Counted from the stretch's first letter, positions 1-7,966 are shown. The stretch: 55,421 nt of DNA from Verrucomicrobiota bacterium (GCA_003218975.1 QHPD01000103.1:1-55421), one strand, 5' to 3'. Notes: generated by a model from the letters alone, not told the origin. Program-made: numbers and translations.

Positions 1-80
1 AGCAGGCCGCGCAAATCCAAAAGGTGAGCGCAGAGCTTGAAACGAGCAAACCTGCGGCGCAAGTGGTTAACAATCGGTAG
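1..80 (+). CDS. C-terminal end of an S74-type (tail-fibre chaperone domain) secreted protein, partial
   Basis: Only the last 25 codons are present, read in the frame starting at base 3 and ending with TAG at 78-80. The residues include IQKVSAELETSK and end VVNNR. From memory this is the coiled-coil tail that follows the S74-type intramolecular chaperone domain in many verrucomicrobial surface proteins. A second member of this family starts at 54326 and is cut by the other end of the window before its own tail, so the two ends fall in the same gene family. The family assignment rests on a short stretch and is inference. Confidence 0.5.
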   Translation, partial: QAAQIQKVSAELETSKPAAQVVNNR

Positions 81-81
81 A

Positions 82-108
82 GCCTGACCAAGAACAGCCG
101 CGTCAGGC
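82..108 (+). terminator. Possible stem-loop terminator after the S74-type gene
   Basis: GCCTGAC at 82-88 pairs perfectly with GTCAGGC at 102-108 around a 13-base loop, starting two bases after the stop codon. There is no T-tract, so it could also be a processing or protective hairpin. Only the pairing is seen directly. Confidence 0.35.
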
Positions 109-238
109 GAGATTGTCGATTCGACCGACTGGATTGGGGAGCGGCTCGCGTGTACGTTTCCGCGCCGCGCCGAAACACCCGTTCCATTAGCAATTGCGTT
201 ACAAGGAAAAGTTCGCGATCGCGAGGGCGCGATCGCCA

Positions 239-266
239 GCACGCGAGGGCGCATGCGCTCCCCGGA
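239..266 (+). repeat. Dispersed hairpin repeat, GCACGCG family, copy 1
   Basis: AGCACGCGAGGGCGCATGCG followed by CTCCCC. The core GCACGCG..CGCATGC is an imperfect hairpin. Related copies lie at 3340-3372 (opposite strand), 3452-3478 and 8936-8966. This copy abuts the 3' end of the methyltransferase gene. Confidence 0.7.
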
Positions 267-267
267 T

Positions 268-1011
268 TCAAATCTGCTTAAAACGCGGACATTCGTTTGG
301 GTCCGCTGCGAGTAGCGCTTTTCGACGAAAGATGCGCGCGCCTTGCGACAAGAAACACGTGCGCAGTTCTTCAGTAAAAAATGAAGAACCATCCCGCCGT
401 GGATTGAATTCCAGCAGGAGCCGGCCATTAGGCTTGAGAAATCGTGTCCGGATGTCGTTGATGAAAAATTTCCAATCGGCAGGAGCCCACTCCTTCCATA
501 TCCCTTCTTCGTCCCGTGCGATCCGGTGAAAACAGACGCGATGTCCGGAGACGAGGTCGAATTTTCTTCCCAGATCGGGCAGCGGCGTTTGCGGAGTGAT
601 TCGTGCAATCACGCGGCGAACGCCGAGGAGCTTGGTTGTGCCGCGGAAGAAAGGTTCGTCGTCCGGGTCGAGGCCGAGTCCTTCATGGCCGAAGAGCTGG
701 CAGAGGTAGAGAAAATAACCGGCGCCGCAGCCAAGATCGAGAATCTGAAGCGACGGCGCGCGATCAAGCCAAAGGTCCTGCACATGCTTGACATTGATGC
801 CGATCCAGTAGGCTGCGTCTTCGTAGGCGTTAATCCTTCGCGCGTTAGGCCGGTAAGGATAACGTTCGCGGATCTTTTCTAATTCGGCCCGATCAATCGT
901 GGCGAGAATCCGCCGCGCACTCACCGGATGCGTCCAGCGACAAGCGTGCTCCCACAAGCTCTGCGCTGCGTCGACGGAAAAAAGCTTTTGAAACTTGCGC
1001 GAAAATCGCAC
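268..1011 (-). CDS. Class I SAM-dependent methyltransferase
   Basis: A 247-residue protein with a clear SAM-binding motif I (LDLGCGAGY, residues 91-99), an acidic residue ending strand 2 (GLDPDDEPF) and a post-motif segment FLKPNGRLLLEF. The N-terminal 80 residues carry no motif I recognise. The substrate cannot be deduced; small-molecule or sugar methylation are both possible. It faces the S74-type gene on the opposite strand and has no evident operon partner. The methyltransferase fold is clear; anything beyond that is open. Confidence 0.8.
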   Translation of the reverse strand: MRFSRKFQKLFSVDAAQSLWEHACRWTHPVSARRILATIDRAELEKIRERYPYRPNARRINAYEDAAYWIGINVKHVQDLWLDRAPSLQILDLGCGAGYFLYLCQLFGHEGLGLDPDDEPFFRGTTKLLGVRRVIARITPQTPLPDLGRKFDLVSGHRVCFHRIARDEEGIWKEWAPADWKFFINDIRTRFLKPNGRLLLEFNPRRDGSSFFTEELRTCFLSQGARIFRRKALLAADPNECPRFKQI

Positions 1012-1057
1012 ACCTAAACGATGCAGCGAAGTGCGCTACAGACAAGCTGGCCTTCAG

Positions 1058-1693
1058 CTACGGGCGGATATCAAGACGAATCAGACCCGTCGAACCTTCG
1101 CGCGTCATAAATCCGCTTCCCCAGCCGTTGCGCGGATAGAAGTATTGCTCGTAACGCCAAAGCATTTCCAATGTTGCGCCGGAAGATTTTTTCCAGCGAA
1201 GCTGATAATAAATGTGCCGTTTCCATGATGGCGACTGGCCGGTCATGAAATTGAGATCGAATGGCGTCGGCCAACTAACAATACTGCGGCGCGTTACAAG
1301 GGAGGCGTCGTCCCCTGCGGGCGTCGTCGTCGCGAGATGGTCGCTGGCACTTTCTGCCGCGGAGCCCAGTCGGCCAAAAGCGAAAACCTTGCCTCCGCTC
1401 GCCAAAGCAAATTGATTGTCTTTTGTCGAACCCATGCTGGGAGACAGATTCGGTGCGGTCTCGTTGAGACTTAATCCGGCATCATTAACAATAAGGATGC
1501 CGCCAGTTCCGCTGCCTTCGTAAGCGATTGAGTTTATTTTCGCTGAATCGATTTCAACTGTTCCGAACCGATCGATGAACAATGAGAGCTGGCGACCACC
1601 AAAAATCCATGACGCCAATATCGCAGTGATGCATGCGATAAGAATTGCAAGCGTGATCAGAAGTTCGCGCACAATCCAAAGACTATGAGCCAC
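1058..1693 (-). CDS. Membrane-anchored hypothetical protein
   Basis: About 211 residues with one N-terminal hydrophobic segment (LLITLAILIACITAILASW) and a soluble C-terminal part rich in aromatic residues (YYQLRW, YEQYFYPRNGWG). I do not recognise the family. The most upstream start is a GTG lying inside the inverted repeat at 1688-1752, so the native start may be the GTG seven codons further in. The topology suggests a membrane-tethered, probably extracytoplasmic domain. No neighbour hints at its role. Confidence 0.55.
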   Translation of the reverse strand: MAHSLWIVRELLITLAILIACITAILASWIFGGRQLSLFIDRFGTVEIDSAKINSIAYEGSGTGGILIVNDAGLSLNETAPNLSPSMGSTKDNQFALASGGKVFAFGRLGSAAESASDHLATTTPAGDDASLVTRRSIVSWPTPFDLNFMTGQSPSWKRHIYYQLRWKKSSGATLEMLWRYEQYFYPRNGWGSGFMTREGSTGLIRLDIRP

Positions 1694-1752
1694 AGATGAA
1701 CACAGATCGACACAGATTTCTGTCTGTGTTTCATCCGTGTAAATTTGTGGCT
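1688..1752. repeat. Palindromic intergenic repeat of the CACAGATGAACACAG type
   Basis: AGCCACAGATGAACACAG on the left is mirrored by CTGTGTTTCATCCGTG...TGTGGCT on the right, an imperfect inverted repeat of about 65 bases. Repeats of this kind are, from memory, scattered through many environmental bacterial genomes and often give spurious short proteins reading SICVHLWL. It overlaps the start of the preceding minus-strand gene. Confidence 0.75.
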
Positions 1753-1883
1753 AGTCTTCTTGCTCGGAACATCGGTAAATTGCTCGCCTCCGAGAGGGAG
1801 AATTGAGGTGCGGGGATTTGCAATCCGGAGTGCGCGAAAGTGGAGCCTCGCATGAGCCACGGATTTTGGTTATAGCCGAGGTG

Positions 1884-2543
1884 ATGAACGCTTCGGCAGG
1901 TCGCGTCGATAAACCAGAACCGCGCTGGCAAGCGCTTCTGGCGCTAATCGCCGTCGGTTGCATTTATGCAGCGCTCCCGCCGTGGTTCACGGTCGGTCCT
2001 ACGTGGCTTCTGCCGGCGATAATCGCGGTGATGCTCGTCCCCACCATCATGACCCATCGCATGGGGCGTCATTCCCTCAACCACGCGCTCGGCATCGTAA
2101 TCAACGCAATCATCACGTTGGCGTTAATTGGGTCCGTCGCACTGCTGGTCCGGACTTTGCCCGGTCAGAAACAAGCCCCGCTTCCTCTCTTGTTCTCAGG
2201 TGCCGAACTGTGGCTCGCAAACGTGCTGGTGTTTGCCCTGTGGTACTGGCGGCTTGATGGCGGTGGCCCGACCATGCGCGACAACCGCCGCGAATTTGGC
2301 AGCCGCAGTTTTGTGTTTCCGCAGATGCAGATTGAGAAAATCGAGCGCGGACGATTCAGCGTGGAAGGCTGGCGTCCAGGTTTCGTTGATTACCTTTTTA
2401 TTGCGTTCACCACGAGTTCCACCTTCGGACCCACTGATGCGCCAGTGTTAGCTCGCTGGGCGAAAGGTCTCACGATGTGCCAAATTTTCATTTCACTGAG
2501 CATTGTTGTTTTGCTCATTTCGCGAGCTGTCGGCATCCTGTGA
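1884..2543 (+). CDS. DUF1345-like integral membrane protein
   Basis: About 219 residues from the ATG at 1884, with five or more hydrophobic segments. The C-terminal part FVDYLFIAFTTSSTFGPTD followed by a final membrane helix (ISLSIVVLLISRAVGIL) is, from memory, the conserved part of DUF1345 proteins; the TTSSTFGPTD stretch resembles a channel pore loop. The open frame extends upstream to 1803, but those codons read through non-conserved sequence and the ATG at 1884 precedes a typical soluble N-terminus. Function unknown. Confidence 0.65.
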   Translation: MNASAGRVDKPEPRWQALLALIAVGCIYAALPPWFTVGPTWLLPAIIAVMLVPTIMTHRMGRHSLNHALGIVINAIITLALIGSVALLVRTLPGQKQAPLPLLFSGAELWLANVLVFALWYWRLDGGGPTMRDNRREFGSRSFVFPQMQIEKIERGRFSVEGWRPGFVDYLFIAFTTSSTFGPTDAPVLARWAKGLTMCQIFISLSIVVLLISRAVGIL

Positions 2544-2561
2544 TGCCTCGTGGGAACGATT

Positions 2562-2643
2562 GAGGTCAACTCGCGAAAGCTTTCGGAGTCAATCGCCCCT
2601 ACCTACGCATGCAGCGGTGTAGTAGGGACGGTTCACCTGAACC
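2562..2643. repeat. Dispersed intergenic repeat with two palindromes
   Basis: TCAACTCGCGAAAGCTTTCG at 2562 onward contains the palindrome GAAAGCTTTC. A near-identical stretch lies at 5684-5713 (TCAACTCGCGGAAGCTTTCA). Further on, GGTTCACCTGAACC at 2630-2643 is a 6-bp-arm palindrome in a GTAGGGACGGTTCACC context that I remember as a common repeat in related phyla. Confidence 0.6.
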
Positions 2644-2667
2644 GGCCGAGCTTTGCGGCTACCTCGT

Positions 2668-2817
2668 TTATCGACCGATGAGAATCAAAATACCTGCCAC
2701 AAGCGCTAAAATTCCAGTCACGATTACGGGGATAGCGATGTGAACGAGCGTCATGATTCCAACAAGAATCAGATAGATCGCGAGCAAGAGCATTCCGAGA
2801 TTTTTTGTGATAGTCAT
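2668..2817 (-). CDS. Small two-helix membrane protein, 49 residues
   Basis: ATG at 2815-2817 to TAA at 2668-2670 encodes 49 residues beginning MTITKNLGMLLLAIYLIL and ending LVAGILILIGR. Two hydrophobic segments are joined by a short HIAIP turn. Small proteins of this shape, with LGMLLL near the start and ILILIGR at the end, are widespread in bacteria and uncharacterised. The purine-rich AAAAGAAG lies just upstream. Its composition makes chance unlikely, and it explains the DNA better than the longer reading frame overlapping it on the same strand. Confidence 0.7.
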   Translation of the reverse strand: MTITKNLGMLLLAIYLILVGIMTLVHIAIPVIVTGILALVAGILILIGR

Positions 2818-3031
2818 GGACTTCTTTTGAGGGAATCACGTTACTTTTGCACGTTTAAAAGTGCGCTCGATTCAAAACATTTGCCGGTCGCACCGGGTCG
2901 CGTAAATCTGCCGGTATCATGATTCCCGTTAAAGGCTACGCAGTAAAAATGCCATTTCGCCGTTGGCCCCGTTTGATTTCGAGCGGCCGGTTTGTGATTG
3001 ATCTAGCTTCGCTGAAGTGAATAATCGCGGC

Positions 3032-3295
3032 ATGGAACGCGAAAAAATCATTTTCTTCCGGAACTTCTTCTTCGCCGCGTTCATCATCGGCCTCGTATTC
3101 GCGTTGTTCTATTTTGCAGCGACGACACTGCTTTGGAACACGGCCGTCTCATGGGCGACGCACTTCTTTAAGATCGACGAAAAGGAATTTGGAAGATTGG
3201 TCTTGATGTTCTTCATCGAGCTGCGGGTCGTGCTCGTATTTTTCTTTCTTGTACCGGCGCTAGCTTTGCATTGGTGCGCGCGGAAAAAGCAATAA
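3032..3295 (+). CDS. Small membrane protein, unknown
   Basis: About 87 residues starting MEREKIIFFRNFFFAAF; a GTG five codons upstream is the alternative start. Two hydrophobic segments flank a charged loop (KIDEKEFGR), and the tail is basic (RKKQ). No recognised family. It lies alone between repeats; coding is supported by its charge pattern and helix-loop-helix layout. Confidence 0.55.
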   Translation: MEREKIIFFRNFFFAAFIIGLVFALFYFAATTLLWNTAVSWATHFFKIDEKEFGRLVLMFFIELRVVLVFFFLVPALALHWCARKKQ

Positions 3296-3339
3296 GATGT
3301 CTTGTCTAACCAAAGCGCTTTGATCGCCGCGAACTCTGG

Positions 3340-3372
3340 GGAGCGCGCGCGCCTCGCGTGCTGCGATTGGCG
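3340..3372 (-). repeat. GCACGCG-family repeat, copy 2 (reverse orientation)
   Basis: On the minus strand this reads CCAATCGCAGCACGCGAGG followed by CGCGCGCGCTCCCC, matching the copy at 8936-8966, including the flanking CCAATCGC. It lies in the gene-free stretch 3296-3560, which otherwise holds only the next copy. Confidence 0.65.
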
Positions 3373-3451
3373 CCCTCGCAAATCGCTGGGAAGGTTCAGG
3401 GCCACAGGGCAGTTACGCTGTGAGAGGCTCGCGCCGGGGGCGCCGCGAATG

Positions 3452-3478
3452 CACGCGAAGGCGCGTGCGCTCCTCAAA
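3452..3478 (+). repeat. GCACGCG-family repeat, copy 3
   Basis: GCACGCGAAGGCGCGTGCGC then TCCTC. GCACGCG and CGCGTGC form a perfect 7-bp stem with a four-base loop. About 80 bases from copy 2 in the opposite orientation, so together they form a larger imperfect inverted pair. Confidence 0.7.
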
Positions 3479-3560
3479 ATAAGCACTGGACTATTTTCAA
3501 TGCGCCACATTGACTGCGATTGATTAGATTGGCCGAAGCACATCTATTGCTTGAGATAAC

Positions 3561-5006
3561 TCAGTCTCTAAAGGTGGACTTGTCACCGCTTCGCGACGGC
3601 ACCAGAATCGCCTCGCTCATCCCGTGCAAAAATTTCTTGTCTGTCGGGGCAATTGTGGCCAGGGCGCCGCGTAATTTCACGCGATCGCCTTCGACGAAAT
3701 AATACGGACAAAGACGCACCCGGCCTTTCATTGTTCTTAGTTCGCCTGAGTTCGATTCCCAATAACGGTGCTCAAACTGCCGGCCCTTGTGAAAACGCTG
3801 CAGAATCGTTGGTGATGATTCGAATGTCGCGAGCGCGTGCTCGATTCGCTTTTCCCATTCGGCGTGCGGAAGATCGCTGCCGAGCGCAATGCCGCGGCTG
3901 CCCCAGCCGAGCGGCGAAAACCCGCTCACTTTCAAAAGAAGCTCGCGATCTTTTTGACTGAACTTCGCGGCTTCGCGCCAATTCTGGATTTCAAGACGTG
4001 GAACGACTGCATGCTGTGGCAACGGCGTCGGGTCGAGCAACCACGAATAGGGAATCGCTTCTCGCAGCTTAATGAAATACTTCTCGCCGAGCTCGCGTCG
4101 CCAGAACTCGCGAAGCGGGTGCATCCAGAAAAGTGCAAACCACATCTTTTCTTCCAAGTAGGGTTTGATTGGCGGCCTGATCGTGATCCGTCCCTCGGCG
4201 TTTGCACGCAGGGTGTTTTCGATCTTGGGAATGTTCGGCAGATCAAACAGCTCGAAAAAGCGATACACGGTGCGCCCATCCTGGGGTTCGTAATTTTCCG
4301 CCGGCACAACGCGCCATACGGATGTTTGATGTTTGATGTCCGCCAGTCGGATGGACTCGTCCTGTGGCGAGTTTGATGTTTGCTTTAATCGCGCCGCCAT
4401 CCATTCCATCTCCGGCCGATACGTTGCCGCCTCTTGCGAGATTACGATGTCGCCACCGTCTGGCAGCACGGACCTAAAGCCATCGAGCATTCCGTTCGTG
4501 CCGCCGATAATTTGAGAATCGAAACTCGAATAGGTCTGATTCAGCCACCCGGTTAATCCGATCCCGCCGGGAACCGAATCGATCTCAGCGATGACGTAGC
4601 CGCTTTCCGTCAGAATGAGGTCCGGCCGAATGACTCGTGGCAAATTGTCGCGAATTTCTTTCCGGCGCGAAAATTCAATCAGCTCCGCCGGTTTGCCTGC
4701 GTCCAAATAGCGCGCGACCCACGATGGTTGCTTGCCTTTGACGCTCAGTTGATAAAGCTGATTGCAGGCGCGTTGAAAAACTCGCAGCCGATGCCCGAGC
4801 TGTTCGAGTTCGGCCAGAAATTTCCTCTCGATCGGGAAAGCATCGGGCGAAAGCAGCCACTCCTTTTCCGCTAATAGCCCTTCCTTGGGAAATGCTGAAC
4901 GGATGGCTTCGAGCCTTTCGCTCTCGGTGACGCCTGGGAGGTTTGAAGTTTGAAGTTCGAGGTTTGATTTCAATGTGGCGCGATCCCTGAGGTACACATC
5001 GACCAT
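3561..5006 (-). CDS. Putative ATP-grasp-like protein of unknown function
   Basis: A 481-residue soluble protein downstream of ruvA with a 24-base gap. Segments such as IAEIDSVPGGIGLTGWL, SPLGWGSRGIALGS, ILQRFHKGRQFEHRYW and LRGALATIAPTDKKFLHGMS look like nucleotide-binding and metal-binding blocks of ATP-grasp ligases, but I cannot name a specific family. Two stretches are repeat-derived: residues 9-24 (LELQTSNLP) and roughly 210-229 (DIKHQTS), coded by TTTGATGTTTGATG-type DNA. These insertions probably lie in tolerant loops. The exact start is uncertain because the N-terminus itself is repeat-derived. Confidence 0.5.
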   Translation of the reverse strand: MVDVYLRDRATLKSNLELQTSNLPGVTESERLEAIRSAFPKEGLLAEKEWLLSPDAFPIERKFLAELEQLGHRLRVFQRACNQLYQLSVKGKQPSWVARYLDAGKPAELIEFSRRKEIRDNLPRVIRPDLILTESGYVIAEIDSVPGGIGLTGWLNQTYSSFDSQIIGGTNGMLDGFRSVLPDGGDIVISQEAATYRPEMEWMAARLKQTSNSPQDESIRLADIKHQTSVWRVVPAENYEPQDGRTVYRFFELFDLPNIPKIENTLRANAEGRITIRPPIKPYLEEKMWFALFWMHPLREFWRRELGEKYFIKLREAIPYSWLLDPTPLPQHAVVPRLEIQNWREAAKFSQKDRELLLKVSGFSPLGWGSRGIALGSDLPHAEWEKRIEHALATFESSPTILQRFHKGRQFEHRYWESNSGELRTMKGRVRLCPYYFVEGDRVKLRGALATIAPTDKKFLHGMSEAILVPSRSGDKSTFRD

Positions 5007-5030
5007 CGAACATCATCCATCAAACATCCA

Positions 5031-5642
5031 TCATCTTCCCGCGGCCATGCGCTTGAGTGCGAGTCTGACGAGTTCTTCCGCCGATTTGGCTTCGCCTTTC
5101 TCCTGAATCTCGCGCACGGCTTTGTGCGCTTCGACTTGTTTGTATCCGAGCGCAATCAGCGCGAGCACGGCTTCATTGGCCTGCTTCTGCTCGGGCGTCG
5201 GCGCGTGGACGGCGCTGGCTGCTTCCCAAGCCGCAGCGACGCCGAGTTTATCTTTCAATTCGAGAACGATTCGCTCAGCCGTCTTTCTCCCCAGCCCGCT
5301 GATTTTCGCAATCACCGGGACATCAGAATTTACAACAGCAGCTTTGAAATTGTTCACGCTCATTCCGCTCAAGACTGCGAGCGCGAGTTTCGGTCCGATG
5401 CCGCTGACATTGTTAACTAGCAATCGGAAAAGGTCGCGTTCGGCGGCAGTCATGAATCCGTAAAGCACATGAGCGTCTTCGCGAACGGCCAAATGAGTAA
5501 GAATACGAATAGGTTCGCCGACGGCAGGCAGTTTATCGTAGCTCGAGAGCGGAATGAAGACTTCGTAGCCGACGCCGCTGACGTCAATAATCGCCTGCGT
5601 AGGCAACGCGCCGACAAGTCTGCCATCGAGAAACGTGATCAT
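5031..5642 (-). CDS. ruvA: Holliday junction branch migration protein RuvA
   Basis: 203 residues, the usual RuvA length. The N-terminal OB-fold domain begins MITFLDGRLVG and includes DVSGVGYEV. The two helix-hairpin-helix motifs follow (VSGIGPKLALAVLSG and ISGLGRKTAERIVLELKDKL), then a flexible linker and the C-terminal RuvB-contact domain (ALIALGYKQVEAHKAV). RuvA tetramers bind the four-way junction and load the RuvB motor. ruvB and ruvC are not in the window. The gene is followed closely by the ATP-grasp candidate and may be co-transcribed with it. Confidence 0.97.
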   Translation of the reverse strand: MITFLDGRLVGALPTQAIIDVSGVGYEVFIPLSSYDKLPAVGEPIRILTHLAVREDAHVLYGFMTAAERDLFRLLVNNVSGIGPKLALAVLSGMSVNNFKAAVVNSDVPVIAKISGLGRKTAERIVLELKDKLGVAAAWEAASAVHAPTPEQKQANEAVLALIALGYKQVEAHKAVREIQEKGEAKSAEELVRLALKRMAAGR

Positions 5643-5683
5643 GGGAATTGTTGCAACGTTACATCGTTACATCACTAAATCGT

Positions 5684-5713
5684 CAACTCGCGGAAGCTTT
5701 CAGAGTCAATGCG
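5684..5713. repeat. Second copy of the TCAACTCGCG-AAGCTTTC repeat
   Basis: GTCAACTCGCGGAAGCTTTC plus AGAGTCAATG matches 2562-2592 with few differences. It fills the gap between the ends of the GT39 gene and the start of ruvA. Confidence 0.6.
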
Positions 5714-5714
5714 T

Positions 5715-7235
5715 TTACTCTGGTTTCAGCGCGAGCGTCAGATCGACAAGTTTGCCATTCGCAATGTTAAAGCCGCGTGTCGAGAAAAATTTCCAGTTTT
5801 CAGGGTGATCGGCGAACAGCATCGCGGACAATGAACTCGGCACGATTACAAACCGCGGCCCCGGTGCCGCCATGAACCCGGCTATGCTGCGTCTATTCAG
5901 TGGCGCGAGAAAACCTCGAACGCTGCCCCGAAAGTACCAGACAAGGCTCGGCTCATCGAATTGAACGGAGCCAAATTGCATATTCGGCTGCAAATACGCC
6001 CGTGATTGGTGGAACAGCTGATACGCGGGAAAAGTTCGGGCGACGAGCGGCGGAACAACGAGCGCGATGACCAGATATGCCGCAGCCGATACGGCGGCGC
6101 AGTTCCTTAAAAATGTCGTTGCGTTTCTGGCAAGCAATCCGCGAGCGAACAGCAGCGCGAGCAATGGAAATGCGGGTAACGTATAGTGCGGCAGTTTCGT
6201 CGTAACGAACGTGAAGATGGCGAAAATGATGACGACGCCTGCGAGAAGGTAATCGTCGATCTTGTCCCGGCGTTGCCACAACCTCGCCGTCAAATAGGGA
6301 ATCTTGATCGACCACGGAAAAAAAGTGACAAAGACCGTGATAAAATAAAACGGCAGGAGCAATAGATACATCCCAAATGAACTCGGGCCGTGCCCTTCCA
6401 TCGTTGCAAATGAGCGACCGACGACGTTCCGGCCAATTCCGACGAAGAAAAATTCTCCATACGTTCGAGTCAGCGCCGGAACTCCCCAGAGCGCAACGAC
6501 CGCGAGCACAAGCAAAATTCCGCGCACGAATTTGAACTGGCGAGCAAGTGGCACGCCACGCACAAAGAGAATTGTCGATCCAACTGTAAGCAGCGGTATC
6601 CAAGCGATTGGGCCTTTGGCCAGGAAACCAAGCGCGAGCGACAGATAAAAGGTCCACCACCAAAGAGATGTTTGATTCTTGATTTTTGATGTTTGATTTA
6701 TTTCCTCTGAATTGAGCCTTGAGCCCCGAGCGTTGAGCGTTGGGAATTGCATTAATTCGTATCCGCTCCGGTGCGCAAGCGTGACGAATAGAACGAGCCA
6801 CATATCAGCGACTGCGGCTTTTGCATGAACGAATGTCTGCAGCGATAGCGTGAAAATAATTGCCGCCCACCAGCCGAGTTTCTCTCCACCGATTCGGCGG
6901 CCCCACGCAAAGATCAATAACGCAGTCAGAGCTGCCGCCAGAGCCGACGGAGAACGCGCGGCGAAATCGTTTTCGCCAAAGATGCGGTAACTTGCCGTCT
7001 GCGCCCAGTAGGTGAGAGGAGGCTTGTCGAGACGGCGCTGATTGTTGAAGTAGGGAACGACGTAATCGCCGTGCTCGGTCATCTCGCGTGACGCTTCGGC
7101 GAAGCGCGGCTCGTCGCGATCGATCAACGGCAAACTCCGTGTCCCGGTGACGTGAAACAGCACGCAGCCGGCGAAGAGAAGCGCGTATTTGCGTATTGCG
7201 GATTTCAAGTGCGGACTCAAAATAGCGCCCGGCAA
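5715..7235 (-). CDS. GT39/ArnT-like membrane glycosyltransferase
   Basis: A 506-residue polytopic protein. The first periplasmic loop carries the GT39 signature DRDEPRFAEASREM (residues 39-52) with the catalytic-type acidic pair, followed by RRLDKPPLTYW, typical of ArnT/PMT enzymes that transfer a sugar from a polyprenyl-phosphate donor to lipid or protein on the outer face of the inner membrane. About ten hydrophobic segments follow. Residues about 163-191 (NARGSRLNSEEINQTSKIK) are encoded by dispersed repeat DNA inserted in a loop. The acceptor is unknown. Its start overlaps the divergent PAP2 frame, so one of the two annotated N-termini is shorter in reality. Confidence 0.85.
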   Translation of the reverse strand: MPGAILSPHLKSAIRKYALLFAGCVLFHVTGTRSLPLIDRDEPRFAEASREMTEHGDYVVPYFNNQRRLDKPPLTYWAQTASYRIFGENDFAARSPSALAAALTALLIFAWGRRIGGEKLGWWAAIIFTLSLQTFVHAKAAVADMWLVLFVTLAHRSGYELMQFPTLNARGSRLNSEEINQTSKIKNQTSLWWWTFYLSLALGFLAKGPIAWIPLLTVGSTILFVRGVPLARQFKFVRGILLVLAVVALWGVPALTRTYGEFFFVGIGRNVVGRSFATMEGHGPSSFGMYLLLLPFYFITVFVTFFPWSIKIPYLTARLWQRRDKIDDYLLAGVVIIFAIFTFVTTKLPHYTLPAFPLLALLFARGLLARNATTFLRNCAAVSAAAYLVIALVVPPLVARTFPAYQLFHQSRAYLQPNMQFGSVQFDEPSLVWYFRGSVRGFLAPLNRRSIAGFMAAPGPRFVIVPSSLSAMLFADHPENWKFFSTRGFNIANGKLVDLTLALKPE

Positions 7236-7254
7236 ATCTGGCGGGAACTCATTT

Positions 7255-7878
7255 GTGAAGCGCAGCTCAGTTTTCTATTGGTTTACCGGCGTCGCGATAG
7301 CAGCGATTGCCATCGGGGCAGCGTTCTATTTCGACGCAGCTGTGCGCGACTTCGTCGCACACCATCAGAATCGCGCGCTGCTTCATCTTATGCATAATGT
7401 GAGCCGGCTCGGCGATTGGCCGGAACATTTCGCGCTGGGTCTCGTTCTCACCGGAATTGCCTGGCGGTGCGGCAATAAAAAATGGACGCGCGTCTTTTTG
7501 TCGATGTTGATTGCTCTCGCGCTGGCCGGCCTTGTTGGACGTGGCATCAAAATCGTAACAGCCCGTGCGCGTCCGTCAGTGAAGATGGAAGAGGTTTTGT
7601 ACTGGTCGCGCTTCAGCAGCACCAAATATCACTCGTTCCCGTCCGGTCATGTTGCAGCATCCGTCGCCTTTTTTGGCGTTTTGTTTTTCGCAAGCTGGCG
7701 AATTGGTCTCGCCTGTATCCCAATTCCAATCTCGATCGGACTGTCGCGGATGTATAGCGGCGCGCACTATTTGTCCGATGTTGTGTGCGCCGCAATTCTC
7801 GGAATTCTCTGCGCGCTTCTAGTGGCGCATTTTCTTTTGCGACAAATCGCAAATCGGCAATCGAGAATCGAAAATTAG
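7255..7878 (+). CDS. PAP2-superfamily phosphatase
   Basis: About 207 residues from the GTG at 7255, preceded by GGCGGGAAC; an ATG at 7189 is in frame but overlaps the divergent GT39 gene. All three PAP2 motifs are visible: KIVTARARP, FPSGH and SRMYSGAHYLSD, in a six-helix membrane protein. Family members dephosphorylate lipid phosphates such as undecaprenyl pyrophosphate or phosphatidate. Next to a polyprenyl-dependent GT39 enzyme, recycling of a lipid carrier is a reasonable inference. The last dozen residues (RQIANRQSRIEN) are coded by a dispersed AATCG-type repeat that supplies the stop codon. Confidence 0.85.
   Translation: MKRSSVFYWFTGVAIAAIAIGAAFYFDAAVRDFVAHHQNRALLHLMHNVSRLGDWPEHFALGLVLTGIAWRCGNKKWTRVFLSMLIALALAGLVGRGIKIVTARARPSVKMEEVLYWSRFSSTKYHSFPSGHVAASVAFFGVLFFASWRIGLACIPIPISIGLSRMYSGAHYLSDVVCAAILGILCALLVAHFLLRQIANRQSRIEN
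7843..7878 (+). repeat. AATCGAAAATCG-type dispersed repeat forming the PAP2 C-terminus
   Basis: CAAATCGCAAATCGGCAATC continues GAGAATCGAAAATTAG. The same series, reverse complemented, follows the tRNA at 17205-17246. It is translated as the end of the PAP2 protein. Confidence 0.65.
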
Positions 7879-7881
7879 ATG

Positions 7882-7966
7882 CGGAGGGGGTGAGATTCGA
7901 ACTCACGAGGCCTTTCGGCCTTCCGGTTTTCAAGACCGGCGCAATTAACCGCTCTGCCACCCCTCC
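7882..7966 (-). tRNA. tRNA-Ser(TGA)
   Basis: On the minus strand GGAGGGG (acceptor) begins at 7966 and pairs with CCCCTCC ending at 7883, with discriminator G at 7882. The anticodon arm is CCGGTCTTGAAAACCGG with anticodon TGA, followed by a long variable arm (GGCCGAAAGGCC) and T-arm GTGAGTTCGAATCTCAC. The long variable arm and anticodon identify a serine tRNA. CCA is not encoded. Confidence 0.96.
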
